In this document: positions 11,226 through 24,800 of the stretch, in pieces
Layout: every line of letters starts with the position of its first letter
Numbering within the stretch: the first letter of the stretch is position 1
Source of the DNA: Mytilus trossulus
Taxonomy: Eukaryota; Mollusca; Bivalvia; Mytilida; Mytilidae
Length of the DNA stretch: 64,000 bases
Direction: 5' to 3'
Assembly: GCF_036588685.1 (NCBI RefSeq)
Contig: NC_086374.1
Location: 21,878,886-21,942,885 of the forward strand
Notes under the pieces: model-generated
The model's database searches: none
The model's input: only the letters and a program-made list of their open reading frames with translations
What the model was told of the DNA's origin: nothing
Position numbers and translations under genes: made by a program

Positions 11226-11929
11226 TAATCTGGCCCTAGCTGCAGAACCGTAACCTAAGGACCTATGAGCTACAGTCATGACAGTTCCACGGCTAATATC
11301 TGGCCCCCAAATTCATCCTTTCCACATCGATCTGGCCTGATGAATGATGTCCATCCAGCCCATATTCAAAGTGGATCCAGCCCAATAAAAAAATATATTT
11401 AGAAGGAATAAAAGTGATGATACATATGAATTTTAAAAGAAAAAATGTGTACAGTAGTCCAATTAATTATGACATGGATACATGTCAACTCGTACTTTCG
11501 GCAACTCGTACTTCTACTAAGTCGTACCCAATATTTTTTTAGCATTATAGTATAAGTTGTCTACGTTTATATCCGTAGATATGGATATTTAAACTCCCTG
11601 AAGTATCCCAGTGCACCCTGAGGTAGATCCATAGAATATGAAAAGGATATTTTTTAGTGAACATTGCGTTGAACATGTACATGTCTTAGTTTTTCCGTGT
11701 TAGTAGAAAATATTTTTAACATTATAATGTCTCATATTTTATTATTTACCTACTGATTTATCTACTGATAGAATTTATATCTAAAAAAAAATCCTCAAGT
11801 GTCAAAGTGTGTTTCGATCCTTAGAATATTTGAAGAGATTTTTTACTGAATATTGCGATAAACATGTTGTTTGTTGATTTGTTAACACTTTGTTTTTTGT
11901 TCTTTTTTTTTAAATATAAGTATGGCAGT

Positions 11930-12122
11930 CAGTTCGTTTTCTCGTTTGAGTTGTTTTACATGGTCATTTTATAGCTGACTATGTGGTATGGGTGGGCTTT
12001 GCTCATGGTTGAAGACTGTACGATTACCTATAGTTGTTCATTTCTGTGTCATTTTTGGTCTCTTGTGAAGAGTTGTCTGATAAGGTCCGTCTCATAAGCA
12101 ATCATACGAGATCTTCTTTTTT
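11930..12122 (-). repeat. SINE-like fragment (CAATGAGACAACT family), reversed
   Basis: Reads in reverse as AAGAAGATCTCGTATGATTG, then a GAGACGG block, CAAAAATGACACAGAAA, TATAGG, CAACCATGAGCAAAG, TATAAAATGACCATGTAAAA. Same family as 27705-28030. Confidence 0.6.
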
Positions 12123-12701
12123 ATATGTCTTATTTCGTATATTTTATGTATATAATGAATGCATTTCTAATAGTTTTGAAAGCAGTATGTAGACACTTTA
12201 ATAAACAAATTATTTATTGCAGTTCGCGTGCTGGTGATTAATTGATCATTGATCATTGTTTCACACCTGAAGCATGTCGATTACCAGTAAATCGGCCCTT
12301 ATTCACACACGAAGCGTGCCATTAATTAACTTATCAAAACAACTTCACACCTGATCTAATCTTTCTGCATGTACGTTTGCACAATATTTTAAAATGTATA
12401 TTTCATCACAATGCATCTTGTCGAAATAACCGTCTTCTTGCATATATATACATTACAACGTGGACGAACCATGATTGCAATTGAAGATGATCATACATTT
12501 CACCATAGTTTATATATTTTTTCTCAAAGCTTGGTTTTTACAACGTTTAAGCCATGAATTTTCTTTTCGGTGAGGATGGCGATTGTTTAAGTATAACTCA
12601 ACGGCCTTTGATGTTCATAGTGCCGCTCTTATACCGATTTTTTGTTTTCATTTACAGTATACTTCTCTCTGTTTATTCTACTTTTAACAAATCCATTCTA
12701 T

Positions 12702-14340
12702 TTTTATACGACCGCAAATTTTGAAAAAATTTTCGTCGTATATTGCTATCACGTTGGCGTCGTCGTCGTCGTCGTCCGAATACTTTTAGTTTTCCCACTC
12801 TAACTTTAGTAAAATTGAATAGAAATCTATGAAATTTTAACACAAGGTATATGACCACAAAAGGAAGGTTGGTATTGATTTTGGGAGTTTAGGTCCCAAC
12901 AGTTTAGGAATTAGGGGCCAAAAAGGGACCCAAATAAGCATTTTTATTGGTTTTCGCACCATAACGTTAGTATAAGTAAATAGAAATCTATGAAATTTAA
13001 ACACAAGGTTTATGACCATAAAAGGAAGGTTGGTATTTATTTTGGGAGTTTTGGTCCCAACAGTTTAGGAAAAAGGGGCCCAAAGGGTCCAAAATTAAAC
13101 TTTGTTTGATTTCATCAAAATTGAATAATTGGGGTTCTTTGATATGCCGAATCTAACTGTGTATGTAGATTCTTAACTTTTAGTCATGTTTTCAAATTGG
13201 TCTACATTTAGGTCCAAAGGGTCCAAAATTAAACTTAGTTTGATTTTGACAAAAAATGAATCGGTTGGGTTCTTTGATATGTTGAATCTAAAAATGTACT
13301 TAGATTCTTGATTATTGGCCCAGTTTTCAAGTTGGTCCAAATCTGGGTCCAAAATTAAACTTTATTTGATTTCATCAAAAATTGAATAAATGGGGTTCGT
13401 TGATATGCCAAATCTAACTGTGTATGTAGATTCTTCATTTTTAGTCCCGTTTTCAAATTGGCCTACATTTAGGTCCAAAGGGTCCCTAATTAAACTAAGT
13501 TTGATTTTAACAAAAATTAAATTCTTGGGCCTCTTTGATATGCTGAATCTAAACATGTACTTAGATTTTTGATTATGGGCCCAGTTTTCAAGTTGGTCCA
13601 AATCAGGATCTAAAATTATTATATTAAGTATTGTGCAATAGCAAGTCTTTTCAATTGCACAGTATTGTGCAATGGCAAGAAATATCTAATTTCACAATAT
13701 TGTGAAATAGCAAATTTTTTTTTTAATTAGAGTTATCTTTCTTTGTCTAGAATAGTAAGCAAGAAATATCTTATTGCAAGAATTTTTTTTAATTGGAGTT
13801 ATCTTTCTTTGTCCAGAATCAACTTAAATCTTTGTTATATACAATATACAATGTATATTCACTTTTTACTACCAACTGATAAATTTAAATGATCTTTACC
13901 ATTCACTTCAGTGATAACAAGCAGTTTTTTTACATCTTAATATTTTATGATGTATTTAAATGAGTAGTTATTGTTGCAAACTCCATTAGAATATTTTAAT
14001 TGAGATTAGTTTTGGAATAAGGGAAAGGGGGATGTGATTAAAAAATTGGGTTCAATTTTTCTCATTTGAAATTTCATAAATAAAAAGAAAATTTCTTCAA
14101 ACATTTTTTGAGAGGATTAATATTTAACAGCATAGTGAATTGCTCTAAGAGAAAACAAAAATTTTAAGTTCATTAGAACACATTCATTCTGTGTCAGAAA
14201 CCTATGCTGTGTCAACTATTTAATCACAATCCAAATTTAGAGCTGAATCCAGCTTGAATGTTGTGTCCATACTTGCCCCAACCGTTCAGGGTTCAACCTC
14301 TGCGGTCGTATAAAGCTACGCCCTGCGGAGCATCTGGTTG
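12702..14340. mobile_element. Tandem-array element with 13-bp inverted ends, copy 1
   Basis: A perfect 13-bp inverted pair, TTATACGACCGCA at 12704 and TGCGGTCGTATAA at 14301, bounds the element; a GTCGTCGTC run lies just inside the left end. The interior has two units of about 150 bp (AATAGAAATCTATGAAAT ... GGTCCCAACAGTTTAGGAA), then about four diverged half-units containing GGGTTCTTTGATATG, CAAATTGG and GGTCCAAAATTAAAC. A shorter copy is at 37111-37955. No protein frame. Confidence 0.7.
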
Positions 14341-14753
14341 TAGGTATGTTATCCACTAATGACCACTGATTAGCATATTGTGTATTCATAATTATTTTAA
14401 TGTGCATATCAAATAAATTGCCGTCCAAACAATTTCAAACAATCAATTCTAAGGAATACTAATGATTATAACGATTAGCATTTTATAAGCTTATTTAAAA
14501 CAATTATGATTGCATTTTATTAACAATGAAAGTTGTTTTTTTATTTGTATTTTGCTATATAATAATATACGAAAGCAAGTTACAATAAATATGCATATAA
14601 ACTAGAATAAAGTAATATCAAATAAAACATGGTTACGAGTTGAAAAAAATAGGGTACGAGTTGGTTGAGTACGACTTGCCGAAAGAACGAGTTGTTGTGT
14701 ACCCTTATGACATCTGGCAATCATGCTATGCCAGACGTCATAATTATTTGGAC

Positions 14754-15170
14754 AAGGTGTGCCATGTGTATGGTAAAAACAAATTGTCCTTTGACATGTT
14801 TGACGAATATTTTATTAGAATAAGATGAGTATTTTTAACAACTATGTACATTACAAGTTTTCAAGACTATCATGACTATTGGGTATAATTATAATAAAGT
14901 GGTAAAAGGTTATTACATGCAACATGTTTTGCCATTTTTATTTCACATGCTGCCATGAAAAGGTTTGTTATTCACTGTATTTCGTGAAATCGGTAAAAAG
15001 ATCAATGTGCAAGACATTTTTAATCGTTTATTTGTCGTGAAATGGCAATGTTACTTCACATTCTTTCATTCAGATACCACCTCTTTACGCACCTCTTACA
15101 ATATAAACACTTATATATAATTTAGTACAATCAACAGCCATGCATCAACATAAATCAGTAGTAATTAGCA
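14754..15170. other. Intergenic stretch, nothing supported
   Basis: AT-rich sequence without a bounded element, recognisable frame or RNA gene. Confidence 0.4.
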
Positions 15171-16312
15171 TTTTTGTCGAGCCTTCGACTTTAGTCGAAA
15201 AAGCGAGACATAGCGATCATACATTCCGTCTGCGTCGTCGGCGGCGTCAACAAATATTCACTCTGTGGTTAAAGTTTTTGAAATTTTAATAACTTTCTTA
15301 AACTAAACTGGATTTCTACCAAACTTGGACAGAAGCTTTTTTATGTTCATAAGATAGTATGCAGATGTAAATTTTGTAAAAATAAAATTCTATTTTTTCC
15401 GTATTTTACTTATAAATGGACTTAGTTTTTCTGCCATAACATTACATTCACTCTGTGGTTAAAGTTTTTGAAATTTTAATAACTTTCTTAAACTAAACTG
15501 GATTTCTACCAAACTTGGACAGAAGCTTGTTTATGTTCATAAGATAGTATGCAGAAGTAAATTTTGTAAAAATAAAATTCCATTTTTTCTGTATTTTACT
15601 TATAAATGGACTTAGTTTTTCTGCCATAACATTACATTCACTCTGTGGTTAAAGTTTTTGAAATTTTAATAACTTTCTTAAACTGTACTGTATTTGTACC
15701 AAACTTATACAAAAGCTTGTTTATGATCATAAGATAGTATCCAGAAGGAAATTTTGGAAAAATCAAATTCTATTTTTTCCATATTTTACTTAAAAATGGA
15801 CTTAGTTTTTCTGCCAGGAAACATCACATTCACTCTGTGGTTAAAGTTTTTGAAATTTTAATAACTTTCTTAAACTATCCTGGGTTTGTACCAAACTTGG
15901 ACAGAAGCTTGTTTATGATCATAACATAGTATCCAGAAGTAAATTTTGTTAATAAATAAATCCATTTTTTGTGCATTTTACTTTTAAATGGATTTTTTGC
16001 CAGGAAACAACGCATTCACTCTGTGGTTTAAGTTTTAAAAATTTTAATAACTTTCTTTTACTATTTTGGACCTGTACCAACCTTGGACAGAAGCTTGTTT
16101 ATGATTAAAAGCTAGTATCTGTATTTTACTTATAAATGGACTTTTTAAAAAAGTTTTGAAACATACTGTATTTTTACCAAACTTGGACAGAAGCTTCTTA
16201 GAATCATAAGACAGTATCAAGAGGAATATTTTTATTGATTTTATTCCTCTTTTGTTGAGCCTGCAATTAACAGCATAAGTAGGCGAGACACTGGGTTCCG
16301 TGGAACCCTTAA
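15171..16312 (+). mobile_element. GTCGAG-ended tandem-array element, copy 1
   Basis: Starts TTTTTGTCGAGCCTTCGACT, which itself can form a hairpin, and ends in GGTTCCGTGGAACCC. Between them are about five units of roughly 185 bp, each beginning CATTCACTCTGTGGTTAAAG and containing ACCAAACTTGGACAGAAGCT; later units are truncated. A copy in opposite orientation is at 45411-46169, beyond the other side of the 20-exon gene. Confidence 0.75.
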
Positions 16313-17157
16313 GAATTTTTTTTCAACTGCAAGTCTTTCATACTGTGTATTGCATAAAAAATAGTTACATATACAAGGTCCCCAACTTGCAATAAATAAT
16401 AATGAATACTCATATTACTTGTTTTGTTTACATGTATCTATACAAAATGTACATAACAAGAGACATAACAATTTAAAAGATAGTCAACTTTAAAAATATA
16501 TTCATATATGGTACATGTACATATACCCCAGACACACACAAGTCAAGTCATTTAAGTTGTCTAATTGAAGGGTCTTTTAAAATGTTTAATGAACAGTCAG
16601 GGGAGTTACTTAAACAAGTGATTTTCTAAATCACTGATTCAAGTAACATTATTTCCATAAAGGTTAGAAGTTAGAGTTGTCTTTCTTTAATAATCACCTA
16701 TTTAAGTAGTACAAATTAATCACTTAGAAGAAGTGATTTAATTTTATTGAAGCTTATGAAGCTTATTGAAGTTTATTATGTTAAAAAAAAAAAAAAATTT
16801 TTTATTGAAGCTTTAAATATAGAATACTAATGATCCAGGGACTAATTATGTTTCTAAACTTATCAGAACCAACATCTGTGATGTCTAGGATGACTAGGTC
16901 ATTTCAGGTGATGACCTTGTACTGAATCTAGGATAATGACATAAAAATCACTTCTTTAAGTATCCTTCTTTTTATAACCCCCACTAATTTCAACACCCCC
17001 GAACAGTGAAATTTTTATCGCGAACAGTAGAACTTTATTACATAATCTGAAAGATGAAACCTTGAACTTCACAGGAAAAATACTCCGACTGCTGTGAAAA
17101 ATCTTTGAAGAAAGTATAATCAGTTCATTATGTACATGTAAAGCCATTATTATAGCA
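16313..17157. other. Upstream region of the 20-exon gene, no element bounded
   Basis: A poly(A) run near 16784-16796 and AT-rich sequence. A non-coding first exon of the downstream gene could lie here, because the first coding exon is preceded by a splice acceptor, but I cannot place it. Confidence 0.35.
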
Positions 17158-17612
17158 TTTTTATGCCCCATCTACGATAGTAGAGAGGCATTATGTTTTC
17201 TGGTCTGTGCGTCCGTTCGTCTGTTCGTTCGTCCGTCTGTCCCGCTTCAGGTTAAAGTTTTTGGTCAAGGCAGTTTTTGGTGAAGTTGAAGTCCAATCAA
17301 CTTGAAACTTAATACACATGTTCCTTATGATATGATCTTTCTAATTTTAAAGCCAAATTAAACCCCTGACCATAATTTCACGGTCCACTGAACATAGAAA
17401 ATGAAAGTGCATGTTTCAACTTAAAGTTTTTGGTCAAGGTAGTTTATGATGAAGTTGAAGTCCAATCAACTTGATATAGTACACATGTTCCGTATGATAT
17501 TATCTTTCTAATGTTAATGCCTAATTATATTTTTTATCCAATTTCACGGTCCATTGAACATGGAAAATGATAGTGCGAGTGGGGCATCCGTGTACTTTGG
17601 ACACATTCTTGT
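17158..17612 (+). repeat. GCCCCA repeat family, full-length copy
   Basis: Begins TTTTTATGCCCCATCTACGA, has a GTCCGTTCGTC-type microsatellite, two units of about 180 bp containing TTTTTGGTCAAGG and GAAGTTGAAGTCCAATCAAC, and ends GTGGGGCATCCGTGTACTTT. Related copies: 39835-40112 (plus), 54962-55270 (minus) and 8330-8545 (minus, decayed). It lies about 290 bp upstream of the first coding exon of the 20-exon gene. Confidence 0.75.
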
Positions 17613-17904
17613 TTCAACTAAAATAGAATTTTCAGTTTAATGATAGCATCAAAGGCATAAACCTTACTACTTAAAAGAAGCAAAAAGTTCATATTTTTTC
17701 ATTTTACTAATTAAAAGATATTATTAAACCTATGTGTTTAAAATTTTGAAAAGACTACAAAATCCCAATTTGTGACAAAACCTCGAATTTGCTACTCAAA
17801 TAAGTGATTTAAAAATCACATATTTCAGTAAGTTCCCTGACTGATGAATAAATTCCTTTTTCACTGTTAACTTTTCTCTTTTTTTATTTTCAGTAAATTT
17901 GATC

Positions 17905-20900
17905 ATGGCTTTACCAAGATGTTGTGTCAATACAACCTTTAAGAGGTTGGCATGGTCGCAGAGGAGAAACTTAGTTGTACATAAAACAAAGTTCATTTCC
18001 TGTTCAATAAACAATAAGACTTCTAATGGATGCAGATGTGAGGGACTTCAGGTGGCATCACTTATGAAGCAAGAAGGTCAAGAACTTAAAGAAATGCCTA
18101 TTTTAGTCCGAGTAAAGATGGACAGCATACTACCTCAGCAATCCTTTACACACAGTTCTAAAAATGGTGTAACATTAGAACTTTCAGACCAAGATAAAAC
18201 AATTATAGCACAACTTGAAGATTGTAAAACTGTAAATGAGATTGTGAAGAAAGTAGAAATTCCATCCATAGGATTTACAAGCATTTCAGCATTGTTGATT
18301 CTCCAGAAAATATTGCTCTTAAATGAGACACAAAAGAATATCACTCGCTTTGAATCACACTTTCAAGACGATTTCATGAATGAATTATACAAAACAATTA
18401 ACACAAGCATCTCTTCATATAGTAATACAATATTAATTTCACTGGTGGATGGATATTGTAAATCAGAAGCCTTTAGATCCAAATGTACAGAAAGCATTAG
18501 TGAAGAAATTGAACAACGACTTTGGGACAGTAACTTTTCAATATCAGAGTTATGTACCCTGAGTCATGTTCTTGTTGGCCATGACAATCAGTTACAACGT
18601 CTCCTACAATTAATTTGGGTTCACATGTGTCATAGGGATGAAGAAATTGATGAAAGAAATTTATCATCTGTATTCCTGTCAGTTCCAAACATTCCTTTGT
18701 GTGCCAAGAAAAATGTATTTGAAATTCTGTGGAAGAAGTTCAACAGAGTTTGGTGGGAAATTCCCGGGACAGATCTTTCACTTATTGTTTCAGCATTAAA
18801 GTTACATAATGTTAAGAGCTGGACATTTTATGATTTGATTAGCAAATGGTTACTTGTGAATATAAACGACATGGTAGCGGAAGACCTCATCAAAGTTACG
18901 GAGGGGTATTTAACTTTGATGACACATTGTGATGTTTTTGTGCGGGCCCTTGAATTATATATAAAAACACACAGCTCAAACATGAACATAGATTTACTAG
19001 CTACTATCATGAAATATCAACACGTTATGAATTTCTCCTCCCCCAAAATTCTTGATTGTGTAGCAAACAATTTTGAAAAATATGTACATTCTTGTGATCC
19101 AGCTCAGTTGTACCATATCCTGGTACCATTTGGACATTTTAACTACAAACCAGAGCAGTTAGATGATATGTTCCTGGTGGCTGAAGAAATCATACTGAGA
19201 GATTTTGATAAGTTTGACCCTGTACACATCACTGAACTACTGGCTAGTTTTGTTTACCTGGATAGATTACCTTTAAACTTTGCCTCACAAGTGCTATCTC
19301 TTTCATTTTGGAGGAAATGCAAAGGTACGTGTACAATCAAATAGGTTCATAGTACTGAGTAGGGACTTAGTTAAAAAACTATTCTTTATCTCTCAGAACT
19401 ACATGACTTCTAATTTTTAATTTGTTTAATCTCAGAATGTGAACTTGTAGAACTTTAAAATTTTCATGAAGTTGTCAGTCTTCTAAACCTTTATGCTTTG
19501 CTAATAAATGTATTCATCTGATTCTTGTTTTTATCAACTGTAAATTCATTGTTTGGTTAGTAGTTTTCCATGAAGTTGTGGACACATGATCAACTTTAAA
19601 TTTATAACAGATGTGCCATATGCTTTGAACCTTGTAAATCATATTCAAAATTAAATTAAGCTTTTGACCCTGATTCCATAGTTCACAGAACAATATAATG
19701 AAGTTCAAGAAGGACATGGTGTCATATTTAGACATATTCTTGTTTTTATTGTGACAATTGTGATTTCATGTTACAGAGACCTGTTCACAGTCAAGTCTAG
19801 AAAGGATATCAGTATGGATGTCGACCATCAAGTATGCTGTAAAAGATACTGGTGCTTTACAGAGAAGACTACAAACTGTCAGACATGCTTTCTATGAAAT
19901 GAGGAATATATCAAGTAAGAGAGATGAGGGTTGATTCTTGTGCACACCTGAAAATGGTCTGATTTTCATTTACACAATTTTGTCTCTTATTTCACCATTA
20001 AGTTGACATTTACTTTCATAATCATGATATTAAGATTTTTGAACAATTTCCTATTTGATTATGTTTTAAAGTGAAACAAGCTCATTAAAAGACCTTTTCA
20101 AGTCATTGTTTGGTAAACCTAAATTTAAAGGTAGTACATTGTACAATGTTTTTTAACTACCTTTCTGGAAAAAAACCCCGATGTAAATTATCCTCCAATC
20201 AGTTTTGAGAAAATTACAACAGTATGCAATAGTATGAACATGATGAAGTTAAAGGAGGATTTGGTCTTGAAGTTTACCTTATTGGTCTCTGACTATGCTC
20301 AATTCACCAACTACTCATTTATGATTTTCAGAATTTTAGGAAAAAGAGAAAAGTCAGGAGTATGGTAGTTGTTATCCATTCGTTTGATGTATAAAATGTT
20401 TGCCTTTTCATTTTGCCATAAAATTTGATTAGGGACTTTCCTTCTTTAATTTTATCGGAGTTCAATATTTTTGTGATTTTATTTCTTCCCATTCTTATGA
20501 CCCTCTCACACTACCTTGCTGATGTTTTTCAGAAACTGGGTAACAGTATGCATGGTAATACAAATTGTGATAAAACAACCCCAAAATTATTCATCAATAT
20601 TGATCAGATGTTTATTAGTCAAGGTGGTATGATTTCCATTGACAACAATTGAAAAACTAATTACAATGTATATAATAACTGTAACTGTGTAATTTGTCTT
20701 AAGGTCCTTTGAAGATTAAAAAAGAAATTGTTTCTAATGGACTATTGACCAGCGGAATTATATCTTATAGAACACCTGACATTTATTTAATCTAATTGAA
20801 TAACAACTTTCAAATCTTCAACTTTTCTATTGTTTCTTATATTTGTAGGAAAAAATATTGAGATTTCAAAGAACCATGAAAGATATTTCATGCTGAACAT

Positions 20901-21823
20901 TTTAGCTGAGCTTGAGAGAAAGTCTTGTGTAGTGGATTCAAAATATGCATTTTGGAATGATACTTTCTTCAACTTTGGTAAGATATCCAAAATCGGAAAT
21001 ACACATATAGTACACATATAGTTGTTCTTTTAATTAGGTAATCTAAATAGTTTTCACAAATCACAGAATTTAAGGATGTTAATATAAAATAACCTTAACA
21101 GCTCAATAAAATACAGTTTCTTTGTTGTCCTCTTCAAATTTGGAGCTGAGAACATATGTTAATCATGGTTATGGTGTTTTTTTATGCGCCTGCCATAGCA
21201 AAGAGGGCATACAGTTTTCTCTTTGAACATCTACATGTCCATCAGTACATCCCAAAGTTTGTTTCCCTTTTTCTAACTTTAGTTTGTCGCAATCAAACGT
21301 TATGAAACTTATACGCAATGCTTATAACCACAAAAAAACACCAAAAAACAGATTAAATTTGAATTTTGGTGGTGTCACTTTCCTCTTCTAGAGTAATGCC
21401 CATTTACAAATGGAAAAATTTGTGGTTTTTTTTGTTCCGTTGTTTCCATTCTCTAACTTAAGTTGGCCTCAATCAAATGTTATGAATCAGATACACAATA
21501 CTTACTACCACAAAACTGAAATCAAGAACAAATTTGGGTAGTGTCTACAGTTATGTCCCTTTATAACTTTATATGATATGCAAGTGGGGCATCATCTGTG
21601 TCCCATGGACACATTCCCTATTTATTATCCATCCACCTGTGCTCAATTCAATTCTCATGAAGTTGACCAACACTTTTTTTTTAATTTTTGATAGAAATAT
21701 ACACATGTACATATACATGTATCTGTTTATTTAGAATTCACTCTCTATTTCAGGTGCCCTTATATTTATTGACCAGAATAACAGGGTTGTTAATTTACGT
21801 GACCTGATACATTATAATCACAG
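17905..21823 (+). other. FASTK-like helical and FAST region (exons 1-4)
   Basis: Residues 1-585. The start MALPRCCVNTTFKRLAWSQR lacks acids and fits a mitochondrial presequence. Residues about 90-400 look like the alpha-helical repeats found upstream of FAST domains. The stretch DFDKFDPVHITELLASF followed by LDRLPLNFASQVLSLSFW, across the end of exon 1, matches the FAST_1 pattern of FASTKD proteins. The part ending GALIFIDQNNRVVNL resembles the end of FAST_2, where family members have a short strand and a 'D.n..p' turn. Exons 1-3 all end in phase 1. Confidence 0.75.
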
Positions 21824-24800
21824 GTAAGAAATATTGATATCTACATTTGTCTCATTCTGTTTTAACCTAACAGATAATATCATCAAACTTATTGAATTGT
21901 TTATCTGTTAGGGAAAAGAAGATGCATATTATTTACCCAGCATCTAAACCCCAAAGAAGATGCATATTATTTACCCAGCATCTAAACAACACAATTTTAC
22001 TGATTTTTAGCCAATCTAAAACAAATTCTGGGCAGAATAGATGCATTTAAAATGTATGGAATAAATATATGTAAAGAATACTGAATTGAATAACTGAATT
22101 GATTGATATTTCAGGAAATGGTTTAGTGAGACCAGTGAGAAAGTCAATACAATAGATATAGGGGACATAACCAAGAAGATACCAGAAACTGAGAAAGAAT
22201 CATTTAATTTTCCTGTTGTGGAAAAATTATCTGCTGGTAATGTTGACACAAGATTTTTTTTTCTATCAGAATATCTATTTATTTCATTTTTGTTGAGCCT
22301 TTGACTTTTGTTGCACAAGATTTTTTTTCTATCTATTGGAAAGTTTAAATCAGATTCATTTATTTGTATTTGATAAGAAATACATGAATTTTCTTCAAAT
22401 TATTGAACAATGAACCATTGCATGCCTGAAAAAAGGGATGTCATGGCGCAAATGTTAAAGACTGATAACTGCCAATTTATCTAGGAACAATATTTGTTGC
22501 CATCTTAGGTCTTGACACTGTCACTGCATAATATATAAATACCAATACAAAATAATTTGTATACATTAGTATTAATACTCTTAGTCATCAATTAATCCAT
22601 CAATTGTAGTCACTTATAACTTCCAAGTTATTTTTAAAGTAGAGATACATTTCCAGTAGCATTGACTTTAAACAATACTTGTGGTAGTAGCTTCAGTAGA
22701 ATCTTATTTCTAAATAATTATAGTATCTTTTCAGATAAGAAGACAGACAAATGGATAAGCACACATGGTGTCATGAATAATGAAAAAGAGACTGTCATTG
22801 AGGAAAAATATGCCAACTTTTTGCCAAATTTGGAGGGACAGTATGCTCTCTGTTACCCAAGATTCAAGGAAAGAAAAGATGTTACATTGGAGGTATATAT
22901 TTTCAAAAAACATCCCCCAATATCTGAAATCTGATCATAAATGTTACAATTTAGGTATATATTTTACTAACAACATTGGCCAATTTCTGAAATCTGGTCA
23001 ATGTTGTTATGTTTTCTCACAGAAAACATTGCCCACTAATGAAAAATTTTATCATTAATTTTACATTGGAGATCTCCCATCTTACACAAAACATTGCTCA
23101 AATAAATGAAATCTGCTCATTGCAAAATCAGATTCCTTTATATGGATGCGTACTACATGTAATTTTGATAAAGATGTGTACTATGTAATTTTGATAAATC
23201 TAGATTATCTAGCATTATTTAATGTTATTGTACTAATTTCTTCTTGTTTCCTATAATCCGTATTAACAATACATGTATAGATCAAACCCCTGTAAATATC
23301 TTTGTACTTACAGAGTTTACATGCAAAGTTTGGTGTTTTTCCTGGACTGTCTGAAGTACGCATTATTCCAAAGTAAGTTTATAAATTCTATTTCCTTTAC
23401 TCATAGTCATGAACATAATTGCTAGCAAATGACATCTCACTTCTCACTTAAATGTTTAGCTATTGTCATCACTTATGTTGTAGCTTTTCTCTGCAGACAA
23501 AAAAACAGTTATTTTCACCAAATTGAAGTCACCATATATATAGTTAAATAAAGAAAACATAATTTTTATAAGAAAATAAGAAAACACTGTAAAGGGTTAA
23601 TTAATTTCTGTCAAGTAGATAAAATTATAATTTTGTATAAAAAATAAATCTTTTATCTCTTATATATACTTCACTGGTGATTATTTCTCTTAGAATAGAC
23701 AGTTAAATTTTTATTTAGTTATCACATAACATTGTAGTAATGTAAAACTACATATGTCTTAAACAATCAATGTGTAATATCAGCTTGTTTGTATTTTCTA
23801 GTTTAATATTTGTGAGATATTCAATCAAAGACAGCGGTGTACGATGCCTGGAAAAATATTCAAGAGGTTTATTGATGAGAGTTGCTGAAGAAAGGGCGAA
23901 GAAAAGTTCTATAGAAGAAAATGATTATGACCTTATATTGAAGAAAACAACCAGTGGCAAGTAACATTTCAAACATTAAACTTCAGGAAGGTTTCTTGTA
24001 AATATCTTTGTAGATCAAATATTTTGTATCCTTATTTGAGCTGATTACAGATAAGTAATTGTCTTTCAATTAAGAGACAACTATTGTATATTCAGGTCGA
24101 CTTCATAATTTGGTGATATTATGCCTTTGGAGCTTAAAATAAAATATTGATATCTCAATTCTAATAAAACGGACAGAAAACATTATCAAATCATACATTT
24201 AAAATCTGTTGTAAGTCTTCTGCATTTGGGAGCACATTTTCAAAGCACGAAATGTGACTGGATGCCATGAAAATTTGTAAATCATCCAATCAAAGTGTAC
24301 AGTACAATTTATGTATCATTAAAATAAAAACCATTTGTTTTAAAACTTGAATGGAAACTTTAATAAGCTTACCTCTATAACTAAGATATACAGTCGATTC
24401 CACTTAATTGCATACCGCTTAATAGCATAATTCGGTTAATTGCATACTTTTCTCCTGCACAAAACCATTTCCCATTCACCTAATGTTAAATTATCCGGTT
24501 ATATGCATAGCCTTACAAGTGGCATTTCGGTTTATTGCATAGAAAATAATCGCCAGCTAGATATGCTCAGTTAAAACTGACGAGATTTTTGACCGGAAAC
24601 GGCAATTTGGTAAGTATATTTTTCTTGAATGCATCATAATTTTCATTATTATTTCATATTTACTTGTGTGTTATTCAAATAAAGTTTTAAAACAGTATCT
24701 TTCGTGTTTATATGATTATAGAAAAGGCCTCGATGTGTACACAGGTAAAGTTTCCCCATGTTCTATTTTAAGCCTCGAGGTCATAAAAATGTCAATCAGC

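Larger units (their letters stand above)
11457..14753. mobile_element. Larger element with the same ends as the 11.1 kb MITE
   Basis: Left end GTCCAATTAATTATGACA and right end, reversed, GTCCAAATAATTATGACG match. Both subterminal regions carry the motif AACTCGTACTTTCGGCAA (left near 11490; right, inverted and diverged, near 14670). TA precedes the left end; the right TA is not kept. The interior contains a reversed SINE (11930-12122) and the tandem-array element at 12702-14340, so this is a host for nested insertions. Confidence 0.5.

Noticed and set aside
15171-16312. Regularly spaced repeats resembling a CRISPR array
   Set aside because: Units of about 185 bp are contiguous and diverged, without unique spacers; the DNA is eukaryotic.
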